From: Tritrichomonas musculus
Lineage: Eukaryota > Parabasalia > Tritrichomonadida > Tritrichomonadidae
Length of the DNA stretch: 64,000 nt
Reading direction: 5' to 3'
NCBI GenBank assembly: GCA_039105265.1
Contig: JAPFFF010000001.1
Coordinates: 434,001-498,000 of the forward strand
Positions within the stretch are counted from its first letter, which is position 1, and each line of letters begins with the position of its first letter. Positions 18,672-29,054 of the stretch are shown here, in pieces. A program made the position numbers and the translations under genes. Below the pieces are notes generated by a model. That model did no database searches and was not told where the DNA came from. It was given only the letters and a program-made list of their open reading frames with translations.

Positions 18672-20270
18672 ATGAGCTCTGATGATGCATTTACTTTATC
18701 AACAATGATTATTTCAGATGATGAGAATGATTATCACGAACTAAATCAAGCTGAACAAATTCAACAAGTTGCAAAACAAGAAAGAAAGATACGTGAAGCT
18801 AAAAAACGAAAACAAGCACAACGTCGAAAATGGTTTCGAATGATATTACTTTTTCACCGTAAAAATGTTATTAAAGAAAGCAAAAGATTTGAAAAACATA
18901 AACAAAATTTAATTAATCAATGTATTGAATTAACATCAAATACATTCATGACAAAAACGATATTTAACCAAACTGATATAGATATTGCTTCAAAAAGTAT
19001 TCCTTCAATATTACCAATTCGTGTTTTAAAAAATCGGCCTCACTTTGTTGTCAATACCACAAAAAAAATTGATCGATCAGCGAATAATGCAGCTTATACA
19101 CTTGATATTAAAACGCCATTATTATCTTTATGGCCACAAGCGTTAGATACATTATCACCAGTTATTAATCTAGGGATTAGTATCCCACCATTGCCTAATA
19201 AAATAAGTGATGCAGATAATGCAGCTCCAGGAGCTGCTCTAAACGCGTTGCCAACAGTACCCCCATATACCCCAAAGCAAGCAGTTTCACCTCTTCTTGA
19301 CTTTATTCCAGTAGACTATTCTCTGAGAAGAGAGCAAAGGCCTTATACAGCTGCTGCAAAAGCTGTTGAAGCTCTATTTGCAGAGCGTGAAAATGAAAAG
19401 CAAATTCCAAAAACGAGATCAAGATCAAACAAAGCATCAAATACAAATCAATTACCATTATTTTTCCATCCAAAAGATTTGATCTTCCTCAAACAAAGTG
19501 TTGCGGACGAATTTGAAGAATTAAGGAATCTTGAATTTGCTTATCATGAAAATGATGATGATAATATTGATAACATAGATGAATATTCATCAAAATCTTC
19601 AGAAGAAGAGAAGCCTAAGGTCAAATATGTAAATAGGCCCAAACAAGTAAAAATAATAAAGCAAACAAAACAAAGAGAAATAAAAGAAGAAAACCCCAAA
19701 TCGCATCTACTAACTGACTATTCTGATACAGAAGAAGAGGAAAGAGCTGCTGAAGAAGAAAAGGATGTAAAAGCTGAACAAGAAGATTTCCCAGAGAAAG
19801 AAGAAGAAGAACAGATGGAAAATAATAAAATCCCTGCCAATTTCGTTTTTGACGACACAGAAATTAAAAATATTATTAATTTGAAGTGTCTTGAATTTAT
19901 AGATGGCGTTGTATATAAAGCTGTTGCAAAAAGTCGAATTAATACGAATACGCTCGAAACTGCTATTGTTACAAAACCATTACGCAATTTTTCAGAATAC
20001 TTTAACAAAGAGGTTTTGCCGAACTATCCTTCATCAGCAATGGATAGATGCAACTTCGACTTTTTGAACGCTAAAATGGACCGTTCTTTAGAAAAATTTT
20101 TGAAGCAATTATTATTACCTAAAGAAGCTAAAGAAATTAGATCCCGAAAAGATAAAAGTGATAGGCATAAGCGTAAGCATCATCGCCATCATCGTCATAA
20201 TGATGGCAAGGACTTAATGGATATCCATGATCAATCTGACGATGAAGCAATTATTCAAGCGGAAGCATAA
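18672..20270 (+). CDS. Disordered basic/acidic protein with His-rich tail
   Basis: 532 residues. A basic helix at ~33-65 (KQERKIREAKKRKQAQRRKW) resembles a nuclear localisation or nucleic-acid binding segment. The middle (~125-230) is Pro/Ala-rich with no clear fold; ~290-395 is highly acidic (runs of Glu/Asp); ~395-500 appears helical and may be folded; the C-terminus has KHKRKHHRHHRHND. No known family is recognised. It starts 27 bp after a CCGTTA box. Confidence 0.7.
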   Translation: MSSDDAFTLSTMIISDDENDYHELNQAEQIQQVAKQERKIREAKKRKQAQRRKWFRMILLFHRKNVIKESKRFEKHKQNLINQCIELTSNTFMTKTIFNQTDIDIASKSIPSILPIRVLKNRPHFVVNTTKKIDRSANNAAYTLDIKTPLLSLWPQALDTLSPVINLGISIPPLPNKISDADNAAPGAALNALPTVPPYTPKQAVSPLLDFIPVDYSLRREQRPYTAAAKAVEALFAERENEKQIPKTRSRSNKASNTNQLPLFFHPKDLIFLKQSVADEFEELRNLEFAYHENDDDNIDNIDEYSSKSSEEEKPKVKYVNRPKQVKIIKQTKQREIKEENPKSHLLTDYSDTEEEERAAEEEKDVKAEQEDFPEKEEEEQMENNKIPANFVFDDTEIKNIINLKCLEFIDGVVYKAVAKSRINTNTLETAIVTKPLRNFSEYFNKEVLPNYPSSAMDRCNFDFLNAKMDRSLEKFLKQLLLPKEAKEIRSRKDKSDRHKRKHHRHHRHNDGKDLMDIHDQSDDEAIIQAEA

Positions 20271-20600
20271 TTCTAATATGTATATTTGTTCTCAGTGTAT
20301 ATATATAGTTTTATAAATGTTATTTTATCTTTAATTTTTATGCTTAATAGATGATTTCATGGCGATTTTATTTATTAAATACATAGTATATATATATATA
20401 TATCAGTGGGTTATTTTGATTCAGATGAAATCTATTTTGGAATGATGGTATTTCAATATTAAAAAATATAATTCTGAAAAAAATATAAACAAAACTTGAG
20501 CGATATTGTGTATTCTTAAGGTTGATAATTTCATTTTCTTCTTCTTTTAATCTTCTGCATAAGTTAAATATACGATTTATTTTCAGAAGATCTTTTGATT
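20271..20600. other. Spacer between convergent genes
   Basis: 330 bp of AT-rich DNA with TA dinucleotide runs (around 20297-20306 and 20386-20402). It separates the ends of two convergent genes. Nothing else is seen. Confidence 0.6.
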
Positions 20601-21713
20601 TTATTCTAATTTCTTACCTACCATCTCAATATAGTAATCAATTTGGGTCTTTGTTATATGTAATTTATCTTTTATTTCTATGAGTTCAGTTGGATCAACT
20701 TTTTTTTGTAGAATCAATGAGCTCCTAATTTTTTCCAATTGCTCAATTGAAATTTCATTATTTTTAATCAAGCATAAGCATAACTTTTCAATATATGTAA
20801 CAACAATAGAAATGCTTTGTTCAAGAATTTGATCGTTTGCATCACAAACGGCCTGTAAACGAGATAAATTGGTAATAATTATATCAATTTCGTTGGTTTG
20901 ATCAATTCCGATTAATCTACAAATAACAGTAAAGCACGTTTTTTTCAATATTATTTCAGAATTTGAATTTAATGGAAGAAGAGAGGGGAAAGATAAAAAC
21001 ATTTCTGGATCGACATGATCAAAAGAAAGAGCAAATATATCATAAACATTAGGTGAAATTGAATTTTCAAGATATTCTTCAAGTGATGAGAGAATATAAA
21101 CAAAGCAATCATTTTCAACAATGCAGTGGCATAGCAGCGAAGCTAATAAGAGAATTATGACTTCGTCATTAGAATAATTATCAGCAAATTCTTGTTGAAA
21201 AAATTTTGGATGAGCAATTGCGAGCGCATAAACAAGAAGATTTGGATATGATATACTGATTTCAGAAATAAAATTAATCCATATGCATAAATTAATTTGA
21301 TAGTTGGGTAAATTATGTCGGCAATAGCGAATCAATAGTTTTCCGAGTTCATCTGAAACGCTTGGATGAATTATCATTTCTTGTAATATAGTAAATATAA
21401 GGGTTTCTGAAAAAGCAAGCTTTTTTGGATAAAACTTTAACATTTGATAAGTTAATTTAGTTAGGCGAGGAAATGTAGGTATATTTCCATCAGGTTTGAA
21501 ATCAAATTTATCTAATATGTAATAAAATGGAGTTGGAGGATATGGGAATTCGAGTTTTTTTTGGAAAATATTTGTCATTTGGTTATCACTGCTCCTTTCT
21601 CTTGCAGAAGCAAATGAAGAAAAGGATTCTTCGTCTTCATTTAAAACATTTGCTTGCTGAGATTTTATTTCTTCTTGTCTTTGATGTAGTAAAGCGTCTA
21701 TTGATAGATCCAT
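20601..21713 (-). CDS. Helical-repeat-like hypothetical protein, 370 residues
   Basis: After ~50 disordered residues the protein is built from successive amphipathic helices rich in Leu/Ile (for example LTYQMLKFYPKKLAFSETLI, IILLLASLLCHCIV, LEKIRSSLILQKK), suggesting an armadillo/HEAT-like solenoid, but no repeat consensus is sharp enough to name. No membrane or catalytic motif. The ATG at 21713 is preferred over nearby in-frame alternatives because the N-terminus after it is hydrophilic and continuous with the fold. Confidence 0.65.
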   Translation of the reverse strand: MDLSIDALLHQRQEEIKSQQANVLNEDEESFSSFASARERSSDNQMTNIFQKKLEFPYPPTPFYYILDKFDFKPDGNIPTFPRLTKLTYQMLKFYPKKLAFSETLIFTILQEMIIHPSVSDELGKLLIRYCRHNLPNYQINLCIWINFISEISISYPNLLVYALAIAHPKFFQQEFADNYSNDEVIILLLASLLCHCIVENDCFVYILSSLEEYLENSISPNVYDIFALSFDHVDPEMFLSFPSLLPLNSNSEIILKKTCFTVICRLIGIDQTNEIDIIITNLSRLQAVCDANDQILEQSISIVVTYIEKLCLCLIKNNEISIEQLEKIRSSLILQKKVDPTELIEIKDKLHITKTQIDYYIEMVGKKLE

Positions 21714-21758
21714 TTATCATTTTAAACGTGCTCACATATCTTGAAGAAATATTTGAGA

Positions 21759-21788
21759 GGTGAATATTCACCTTAAGTCACTTAACGG
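21759..21788 (-). promoter_or_regulatory. Palindrome plus CCGTTA box upstream of 20601-21713 gene
   Basis: GGTGAATATTCACC (21759-21772) is a perfect 14-bp palindrome containing TTCACC on both strands, and TAACGG (21783-21788, CCGTTA on the gene strand) follows, 46-75 bp before the start codon. The same two words (TCACC, CCGTTA) occur upstream of other genes here, so this may be a composite promoter: Myb-like box then initiator. Inferred. Confidence 0.45.
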
Positions 21789-21928
21789 TCATTTTTCTTT
21801 TTTAGAATGAATTTTTAATTTTTTGAGCTAAATCCAGATTATTTTTATTTCTTTTTATCATCAAATTAATCTATAAAATGTTTAAATGATGATTTGAATA
21901 TTAAATTGAAGAAAAAATCATATTTTAG

Positions 21929-22165
21929 TTAAGGTACAAATCTAGTACGTTTAGAAACCGCAATTTTTTTTGACACTTTATTAAAACTAAAGGACATGTT
22001 ATATAAAAAAATATTTTTATCATAAAATTTTATAAAAAAAAAAAATAAAGTTCAGAATTTCAAATCTGACACGCATTCAAAATAAAACTTTTTCAATAGG
22101 GCAAGGGGTCTCAAATATATAACGTGCTTTCTCTCAATCTATAACGTACTAGATTTGTACCTTAA
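21929..22165. mobile_element. MITE, 229 bp, TTAA target site
   Basis: Flanked by TTAA on both sides (21929-21932 and 22162-22165). The ends are perfect inverted repeats beginning GGTACAAATCTAGTACGTT (21933-21951; mate at 22143-22161). The interior is AT-rich with no reading frame. TTAA duplication is the mark of piggyBac-type transposition, so this is probably a non-autonomous piggyBac-like element; the ends do not tell the family by themselves. Confidence 0.8.
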
Positions 22166-22532
22166 CAATATAATTATATAAAGAATATAAAAAGTTAACT
22201 AAAATATGATTTGAATTGATACAACCGAATAAGCTTTCAAATGAGAAACTTTTTCTTAAGATTTATATCTCAAAACCCCTACATTCGATTATGTTTTTAC
22301 CAAATAAATTTTATTAAATATTAAATAGTATTCTTATTAATATAAGTTATATTGAAGAATTCGATTTTCCATAACCGCCGATTTCGGATCCCATTTATAT
22401 AAGGAGCACGGGTAACCGTTTTTCGTACGTTAAAATGGCTTTAAAATGCTTTTATATCTTATTATAAAAGCAAGAAAAAGCAAAATTCTTGAAATATATT
22501 AGTTCTTTATATTAGGTAAAATAATATATAAT

Positions 22533-23010
22533 TAGACTTGTTATTTTGAGAATCGATATCAAAAACGTCACTTTTTTACATCTGATACTCGATTATCAGT
22601 TTACAAATCTGATATCGAGATTATCGATTATCAAGATATCAGATATGAAATGTGATATAAAAATAATTGTAAACTTGATATCAATTACCGAGATCTCGAG
22701 ATCTCAAACAGATTTATCTTTTTTTATAATTGTTATTTGTGATTTTATAATATCTAAAAATAAATAATAGAATGTATTGATGTTTATTTTAAGATTAAAA
22801 TCAAAAAATACATTCTTTTTTATGAAATATTTGAGAATGAATTACGATCATATATTTATCAAAAAGTTTAATCGAAAATTCTGATATCAAAAGCTGAGAA
22901 AAAAAATTCTCGATCTCTGAAATCGATCTCGAGAATCTGTGTATATTTATGTATCGATATCAAAAAGTCAATCAATTATCGATCTCGAGAATCGGAGAAT
23001 AACAAGTCTA
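22533..23010. mobile_element. 474-bp MITE, copy 1, TA target site
   Basis: TA (22533-22534) and TA (23009-23010) bracket a 474-bp unit whose ends are inverted repeats GACTTGTTATT. Next to the ends are dense palindromic words (ATCGAT, GATATC, CTCGAG, GAGATC) that would give subterminal hairpins. A 73-codon open frame on this strand has no protein-like features and is identical in copy 2, so it reflects sequence identity rather than a gene. TA duplication points to the Tc1/mariner superfamily. Confidence 0.85.
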
Positions 23011-23180
23011 TATATAATGATATATTACGTAATTATCTGAAGTGTGTTGAAATAATTGATTAATTATATTTTTTTTTTTTTAATCATCAAAAGGACATGT
23101 AGCTTAATAATTGTGATATTTTATTTTAGTATTAAATGATAAAATGATATTATATCTTTAAAATAAAACTTATAGTAGAC

Positions 23181-23518
23181 TTAAGGGACCACTATCATAT
23201 TTTTTTGTAAACATTTCAATATTGAGAAACCTCATAGAAAAGAAAATTCAATAGTTGTTATCTCGGAAAAAGTTTAAAACTTTAAAATTTCACCATTCCG
23301 ATCATTTTTGTAAAATTTTTACTCCTTTCAACTTTTAAATTTTTATTGAAAAAATGGAATAGGCTTAAAAGAAGAATAGAAATAAATGATATGTAATTTA
23401 TACAATTTATATATACCAAAATATAGCAAAAATACTGAAGAAATAATTTTTTTTAAGTCAATTAATTTTGTGATAACTCCTAGAATTTTTAACATAGAAT
23501 TTGATAGTGGTCCCTTAA
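23181..23518. mobile_element. MITE, 330 bp, TTAA target site, between the two 474-bp copies
   Basis: TTAA (23181-23184) then GGGACCACTATCA, and at the other end TGATAGTGGTCCC then TTAA (23515-23518). A 13-base perfect inverted repeat plus the TTAA duplication identifies a second TTAA-type MITE family, different in sequence from the one at 21929. No coding content. Confidence 0.82.
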
Positions 23519-23542
23519 AAAAATCCATATCTTTTTTTTAGT

Positions 23543-24020
23543 TAGACTTGTTATTCTCCGATTCTCGAGATCGATAATTGATTGACTTTTTGATATCGAT
23601 ACATAAATATACACAGATTCTCGAGATCGATTTCAGAGATCGAGAATTTTTTTTCTCAGCTTTTGATATCAGAATTTTCGATTAAACTTTTTGATAAATA
23701 TATGATCGTAATTCATTCTCAAATATTTCATAAAAAAGAATGTATTTTTTGATTTTAATCTTAAAATAAACATCAATACATTCTATTATTTATTTTTAGA
23801 TATTATAAAATCACAAATAACAATTATAAAAAAAGATAAATCTGTTTGAGATCTCGAGATCTCGGTAATTGATATCAAGTTTACAATTATTTTTATATCA
23901 CATTTCATATCTGATATCTTGATAATCGATAATCTCGATATCAGATTTGTAAACTGATAATCGAGTATCAGATGTAAAAAAGTGACGTTTTTGATATCGA
24001 TTCTCAAAATAACAAGTCTA
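23543..24020. mobile_element. 474-bp MITE, copy 2, inverted relative to copy 1
   Basis: TA (23543-23544) and TA (24019-24020) flank the same 474-bp element in the opposite orientation, with the same length and, over the 73-codon stretch, identical translation. The two copies therefore form a large inverted repeat with a 534-bp centre that contains the 330-bp TTAA MITE. Near-identity implies recent insertion, or an inverted duplication of one insertion. Confidence 0.85.
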
Positions 24021-24157
24021 TTTTTAGTTTTTGTAATCCTGAGGAAAAATCCTTTTTGCTATGCATTTATTTACATTGATATTTTATTTTGTACGACAAT
24101 TAGTGTTAATAATTCTATTAGATTATAATTATTGTTTTTTTGGATAATGAATTTTTA

Positions 24158-24519
24158 TTAAGGGCGTCCGTCCTAAAAATGTTGTAAAATTGTCAATATT
24201 GAATGAACTCATAGAATATATCTTTCAATACTTCCAAATTATGAAAAAGTTTAGGTCAAAAATGATGATATTTGTCCTAAACGATCAAAAAATAATTGTT
24301 TTTTTGACCGATAAAATTTTACAAAATATAATTTTGAATTAAAAAAGAAAAAAAATGCATAAAAATATTTTTTTTAATATATCATCAATCTATGAATAAT
24401 AAGAATTTTATTTCCTCAAAAATATAATTGATTTTTCAACTTTTTTTACTCCAAAAAAGATAAAAATATTTGAGAAATCTCATTGAATTCTGAGCATTGA
24501 ATTGGACGTACGCCCTTAA
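24158..24519. mobile_element. MITE, 354 bp, TTAA target site
   Basis: TTAA (24158-24161) then GGGCGTCCGTCC; the far end reads GGACGTACGCCC then TTAA (24516-24519). The 12-base ends match at 11 positions. This is a third TTAA-flanked family in 2.6 kb; it shares only the initial GGG with the 23181 element. Interior AT-rich, non-coding. Confidence 0.8.
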
Positions 24520-24658
24520 GAAAAAAGGTATGGAAACTCTTTTTCAATTCAATTTTATTTTATGCAAAAAAAGCTCGAATATTGATCATTTTTTATTAAA
24601 AATTAGTCCATCATCATGTATATAATATTTATAGCATAAATGTAAAATCAAAAAAATA

Positions 24659-24712
24659 TATAGTTTTGAGATAAACGCCCCTACCAAAAGAAATACCCCC
24701 TACCATTTTTTA
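24659..24712. repeat. Left terminal inverted repeat of the pogo-type element
   Basis: Reads TATAGTTTTGAG then CCCCTACCAAAAG (24678-24690) and CCCCCTACCATTTTTT (24696-24711). The word CCCCTACC occurs twice, so each end carries two copies of one motif, a plausible double transposase-binding site. The mate is 32650-32706. Confidence 0.75.
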
Positions 24713-24807
24713 TTGAAAATATTGAATGGTTTATAATTTTCAAAAAATAATTTTTATTAACGATGTGACGAATTTTATAAAAGAAGATGCATAAAAAAAC
24801 ATTAATG

Positions 24808-26715
24808 TAAGTTCCAAAGAATCAGATTCGAGTAATTACGAAGAACAACACGCAAATGCTTTTAACAATTTCGAAACATGTTTCTCAAATCACACTACAG
24901 ACACTCACAAGCAAACAGATAAACAAACAAACATCACAGCAAGTTCCAAATAATCAGATTCGAGTAATTACGAAGAACAACACGCAAATGCTTTTATCAA
25001 TTTCGAAACATGTTTCTCAAATCACACTACAGACACTCACAAGCAAACAGATAAACAAACAAACATCACAGCAAGTTCCAAATAATCAGATTCGAGTAAT
25101 TACGAAGAACAGCACGCAAATGCTTTTAACTATTTCGAAACATGTTTCTCAAATCACACTACAGACACTCACAAGCAAACAGATAAACAAACAAACATCA
25201 CAGCAAGTTCCAAATAATCAGATTCGAGTAATTATGAAGAACAACACGCAAATGCTTTTAACTATTTCGAAACATGTTTCTCAAATCACACTACAGACAC
25301 TCACAAGCAAACAGATAAACAAACAAACATCACAGCAAGTTCCAAATAATCAGATTCGAGTAATTACGAAGAACAACACGCAAATGCTTTTAACTATTTC
25401 GAAACATGTTTCTCAAATCACACTACAGACACTCACAAGCAAACAGATAAACAAACAAACATCACAGCAAGTTCCAAATAATCAGATTCGAGTAATTACG
25501 AAGAACAACACACAAATGCTTTTATCAATTTCGAAACATGTTTCTCAAATCACACTACAGACACTCACAAGCAAACAGATAAACAAACAAACATCACAGC
25601 AAGTTCCAAATAATCAGATTCGAGTAATTACGAAGAACAACACGCAAATGCTTTTAACTATTTCGAAACATGTTTCTCAAATCACACTACAGACACTCAC
25701 AAGCAAACAGATAAACAAACAAACATCACAGCAAGTTCCAAATAATCAGATTCGAGTAATTACGAAGAACAACACGCAAATGCTTTTAACTATTTCGAAA
25801 CATGTTTCTCAAATCACACTACAGACACTCACAAGCAAACAGATAAACAAACAAACATCACAGCAAGTTCCAAATAATCAGATTCGAGTAATTACGAAGA
25901 ACAACACGCAAATGCTTTTAACTATTTCGAAACATGTTTCTCAAATCACACTACAGACACTCACAAGCAAACAGATAAACAAACAAACATCACAGCAAGT
26001 TCCAAATAATCAGATTCGAGTAATTACGAAGAACAACACGCAAATGCTTTTAACTATTTCGAAACATGTTTCTCAAATCACACTACAGACACTCACAAGC
26101 AAACAGATAAACAAACAAACATCACAGCAAGTTCCAAATAATCAGATTCGAGTAATTACGAAGAACAACACACAAATGCTTTTATCAATTTCGAAACATG
26201 TTTCTCAAATCACACTACAGACACTCACAAGCAAACAGATAAACAAACAAACATCACAGCAAGTTCCAAATAATCAGATTCGAGTAATTACGAAGAACAA
26301 CACGCAAATGCTTTTAACTATTTCGAAACATGTTTCTCAAATCACACTACAGACACTCACAAGCAAACAGATAAACAAACAAACATCACAGCAAGTTCCA
26401 AATAATCAGATTCGAGTAATTACGAAGAACAACACGCAAATGCTTTTAACTATTTCGAAACATGTTTCTCAAATCACACCACAGACACTCACAAGCAAAC
26501 AGATAAACAAACAAACATCACAGCAAGTTCCAAATAATCAGATTCGAGTAATTACGAAGAACAACACGCAAATGCTTTTAACAATTTCGAAACATGTTTC
26601 TCAAATCACACTACAGACACTCACAAGCAAACAGATAAACAAACAAACATCACAGCAAGTTCCAAATAATCAGATTCGAGTAATTACGAAGAACAACACG
26701 CAAATGCTTTTAGCC
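24808..26715 (+). repeat. Left satellite array, 132-bp unit, 14 full copies plus partial ends
   Basis: Units begin at 24856 and recur every 132 bp to 26704, with a partial unit before and after. The unit is 44 codons and open in only one of six frames, giving a continuous 632-codon frame (24856-26754) whose repeat starts MLL(T/S)ISKHVSQITLQTL and is rich in Gln, Thr, Asn and Lys. Units differ by a few substitutions, none creating a stop. Threonine-type units dominate; serine-type units are 2, 6 and 11; units 6 and 11 also share a preceding CACACAA variant, so blocks of five units were duplicated. Whether it is translated is unknown. Confidence 0.9.
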
Positions 26716-26883
26716 ATTCAAATCTATTACATTTTATATTTATTATTTAAATGAATTTTATAAACATTAATACATTTATAGTTTATTTTCTTTTATTTCT
26801 TTTAAATCTTCTTTTTTTTTTGATATTTATTGTTTTTTTAATTTGACCTTTCAAAAAATTGACCATGAATTCAATTTATTTTT

Positions 26884-28572
26884 ATGAACCCAAACAGCCC
26901 TGATCCGCCTAAAAAAGTTGTCAATTTACCAAAAAACCAAAATAAAAGTGCATTAGTAAATGGTATAATGTCTGAAGAGATATATAAACAAGCAAAAACA
27001 TTTCGAATTCAGGTTTATATATTCATTGAATTTTCAAGGGATTATTATGATGGAATTTATAAATTAACATATCAAGATGTTGCAGAAATGTTCAATGTCA
27101 CAATTCCCATTATTAAACGTGCATATATGAATGCCAAAAAAGACTTAGATGATAAATCAAGGCCCAACGGCCGACCATTTAGTCTCTCAAAAGAGCAGAT
27201 TCAAAGATTTAGTGAATGGATGAAAACGCATGCAAGGCCACCTCATATTAAGCAGGTTAAAACATTCATTGCAAATGAAGTAGGAACGAATTTGGATAAT
27301 AAGACATATAAAAATGCCCTCAATAAAGCAGGATTACAAACAGATGAAGCTGAAGCGATTGATGCTGATAGATATTATTGTAGTCCAAATAGCATAGACA
27401 ATTATTATGCACTACTTGAATCATATTTTTTAACATATGATATACCAACTCCTTTTGTTTATAATGTTGATGAAGAAGGGCACGACGAATACGTTGATAC
27501 GAAGAAGACCGAAACAGTTGTTGTTCCGAAAGGTAACACAGAAAAGTTGCGTTTTCCAGTTGAAAGAAAAGATGATCACACTACATTCGTTGCATGTATT
27601 TGTGCCGATGGCACTTATATGAAACCCTTAATTGTTGTTAAAAGGAAAACGATAGAAGCACGCATTCTAAGAACATCACTTTGGAACAAATTAAGAATTG
27701 AGCATGAAGATACTGGTTACATTAATAGTAAGATATTTGATGCTTGGCTTGAAAAAGTATTCATTCCTGAAGTAAATAAAAGAAGATTGGATTATAATTA
27801 CACAGGTCCTGCTGTCCTCATTCTTGATGGTTGTCCATCACATTATACAGATAAGCTATTTGATCTTTGTAACGCCAATTTAATTAAAATATTCTTTATA
27901 CCGCCGCATTCTTCCAATCAGACCCAAATTTTTGATCTTGCTACTTTTCATACACATAAAGAAAACGTTCGAAGTGCCAGGCTATTTGAAATCACAGATG
28001 ATGATCTACTAGTTGATAAAATTGGCATGTTATATGACTCATTTCACAAAGCTGCAAGTTATAAAAACGTTGTTGCATCTTTTGAGGCTGCAGGAGCGGT
28101 TTTTGAACCAGGACCAAATGGCATGCCAATTGTCAGATTTTCAATAGATTTTACAACTCAAATCTGGCATAAAAATAAAACAAAGAAAGAAAAGGCAGAA
28201 ATTAGAGAAAAAAGAAAAGGAAAGGGAGAAACAGAAACTAGAATTGATTTGAAAGATTTTGGTGATTTGAATGTATACTGGGAAAATAAGGATATTCAAA
28301 AAGTTGTAAAAAAAATGCCAAAAATTATTGATTATTCAAAACGTACCGACCCTTTTCACAGATTATTACTTGCATTGGTCCCTCTTGATAAAAGTGACTA
28401 TGAAGAATTGAGAGATCAAAATAAAGAGTTGAATGAAAAAGAAGAAATGAAAAAAAAAGGAAGACCTAAAAAAGAAGAAAAAGAAAAGAAAATCGATGAT
28501 TCTTACGCAACAAGTTATTCTTTTGAAGAAAGATTAAGTTTTGAATTAAAAAGTCTTGAATTAGAAGATTAA
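26884..28572 (+). CDS. DD35D transposase, pogo/CENP-B-like (DDE_1)
   Basis: 562 residues. N-terminal helix-turn-helix at ~45-72 (LTYQDVAEMFNVTIPIIKRA) and a second CENP-B-like DNA-binding region at ~98-150 (GRPFSLSKEQIQRFSEWM). Catalytic triad: first Asp in YNVDEEG (~195), second in LILDGCPSHY (~314), third in TQIFDLATF (~350), with exactly 35 residues between the last two; the PPHSSNQTQ stretch corresponds to the LPPHTSHLTQPLD motif of pogo/Tigger enzymes. The tail is Lys/Glu-rich with an AT-hook-like GRPKKE. It would cut and join the terminal inverted repeats. The frame is complete, with no missing key residue, so the element may be active or recently so. Confidence 0.88.
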   Translation: MNPNSPDPPKKVVNLPKNQNKSALVNGIMSEEIYKQAKTFRIQVYIFIEFSRDYYDGIYKLTYQDVAEMFNVTIPIIKRAYMNAKKDLDDKSRPNGRPFSLSKEQIQRFSEWMKTHARPPHIKQVKTFIANEVGTNLDNKTYKNALNKAGLQTDEAEAIDADRYYCSPNSIDNYYALLESYFLTYDIPTPFVYNVDEEGHDEYVDTKKTETVVVPKGNTEKLRFPVERKDDHTTFVACICADGTYMKPLIVVKRKTIEARILRTSLWNKLRIEHEDTGYINSKIFDAWLEKVFIPEVNKRRLDYNYTGPAVLILDGCPSHYTDKLFDLCNANLIKIFFIPPHSSNQTQIFDLATFHTHKENVRSARLFEITDDDLLVDKIGMLYDSFHKAASYKNVVASFEAAGAVFEPGPNGMPIVRFSIDFTTQIWHKNKTKKEKAEIREKRKGKGETETRIDLKDFGDLNVYWENKDIQKVVKKMPKIIDYSKRTDPFHRLLLALVPLDKSDYEELRDQNKELNEKEEMKKKGRPKKEEKEKKIDDSYATSYSFEERLSFELKSLELED

Positions 28573-28586
28573 GTCTAAGCACGTTT

Positions 28587-28590
<4 letters not shown>

Positions 28591-28634
<44 letters not shown>
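28591..28634. repeat. 44-base poly(A) tract
   Basis: An uninterrupted run of 44 A residues begins 18 bases after the transposase stop codon. The length may vary by assembly or slippage. It is directly followed by a C-rich segment unlike its surroundings. Confidence 0.9.
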
Positions 28635-28635
<1 letters not shown>

Positions 28636-28690
28636 ACTTGCAAGAGGTTACCCACCAACCCGCCCCCTCTGCAGAGATCCCACCAATTTT

Positions 28691-28860
28691 TAACTTATTT
28701 GGCCCCCCACGCTTTAACTTATTTGGCCCCCACGCTTTAACTTATTTGGCCCCCACGCTTTAACTTATTTGGCCCCCCACGCTTTAGCTTATTTAGTCCC
28801 CCACGCTTTAACTTATTTGGCCCCCCACGCTTTAGCTTATTTAGTCCCCCACGCTTTAAC
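28691..28860. repeat. C-rich tandem repeat, ~24-bp unit, seven copies
   Basis: Unit of the form ACTTATTTGGCCCCCCACGCTTTA, with a variant containing GCTTATTTAGTCCCCCACG. Seven CGCTTTA words are spaced 22-25 bp apart because the C-run length differs (5 or 6). The two variants alternate in the last four units. It lies between the transposase gene and the right array. Confidence 0.85.
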
Positions 28861-29054
28861 ATAAGTATGCATAATATACAATTTCATTAGATCATCCTAA
28901 GCTGCTTCTAAAAGTTTTAATAAAAAAAAAAAGTCTCAAAAATTTATCTCAATATCTCAATATCTGATCAGATTATTACTAAGAAAAATAATTAAAAAAA
29001 ATAATTAAAAAAACATAAATAAGATGTTCTAATAATAAAAAATATACAATTATT

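Noticed and set aside
22546-22767. 73-codon open frame, repeated identically at 23786-24007
   Set aside because: It lies wholly inside the 474-bp MITE and follows from the two copies being identical; the translation has no protein-like features.
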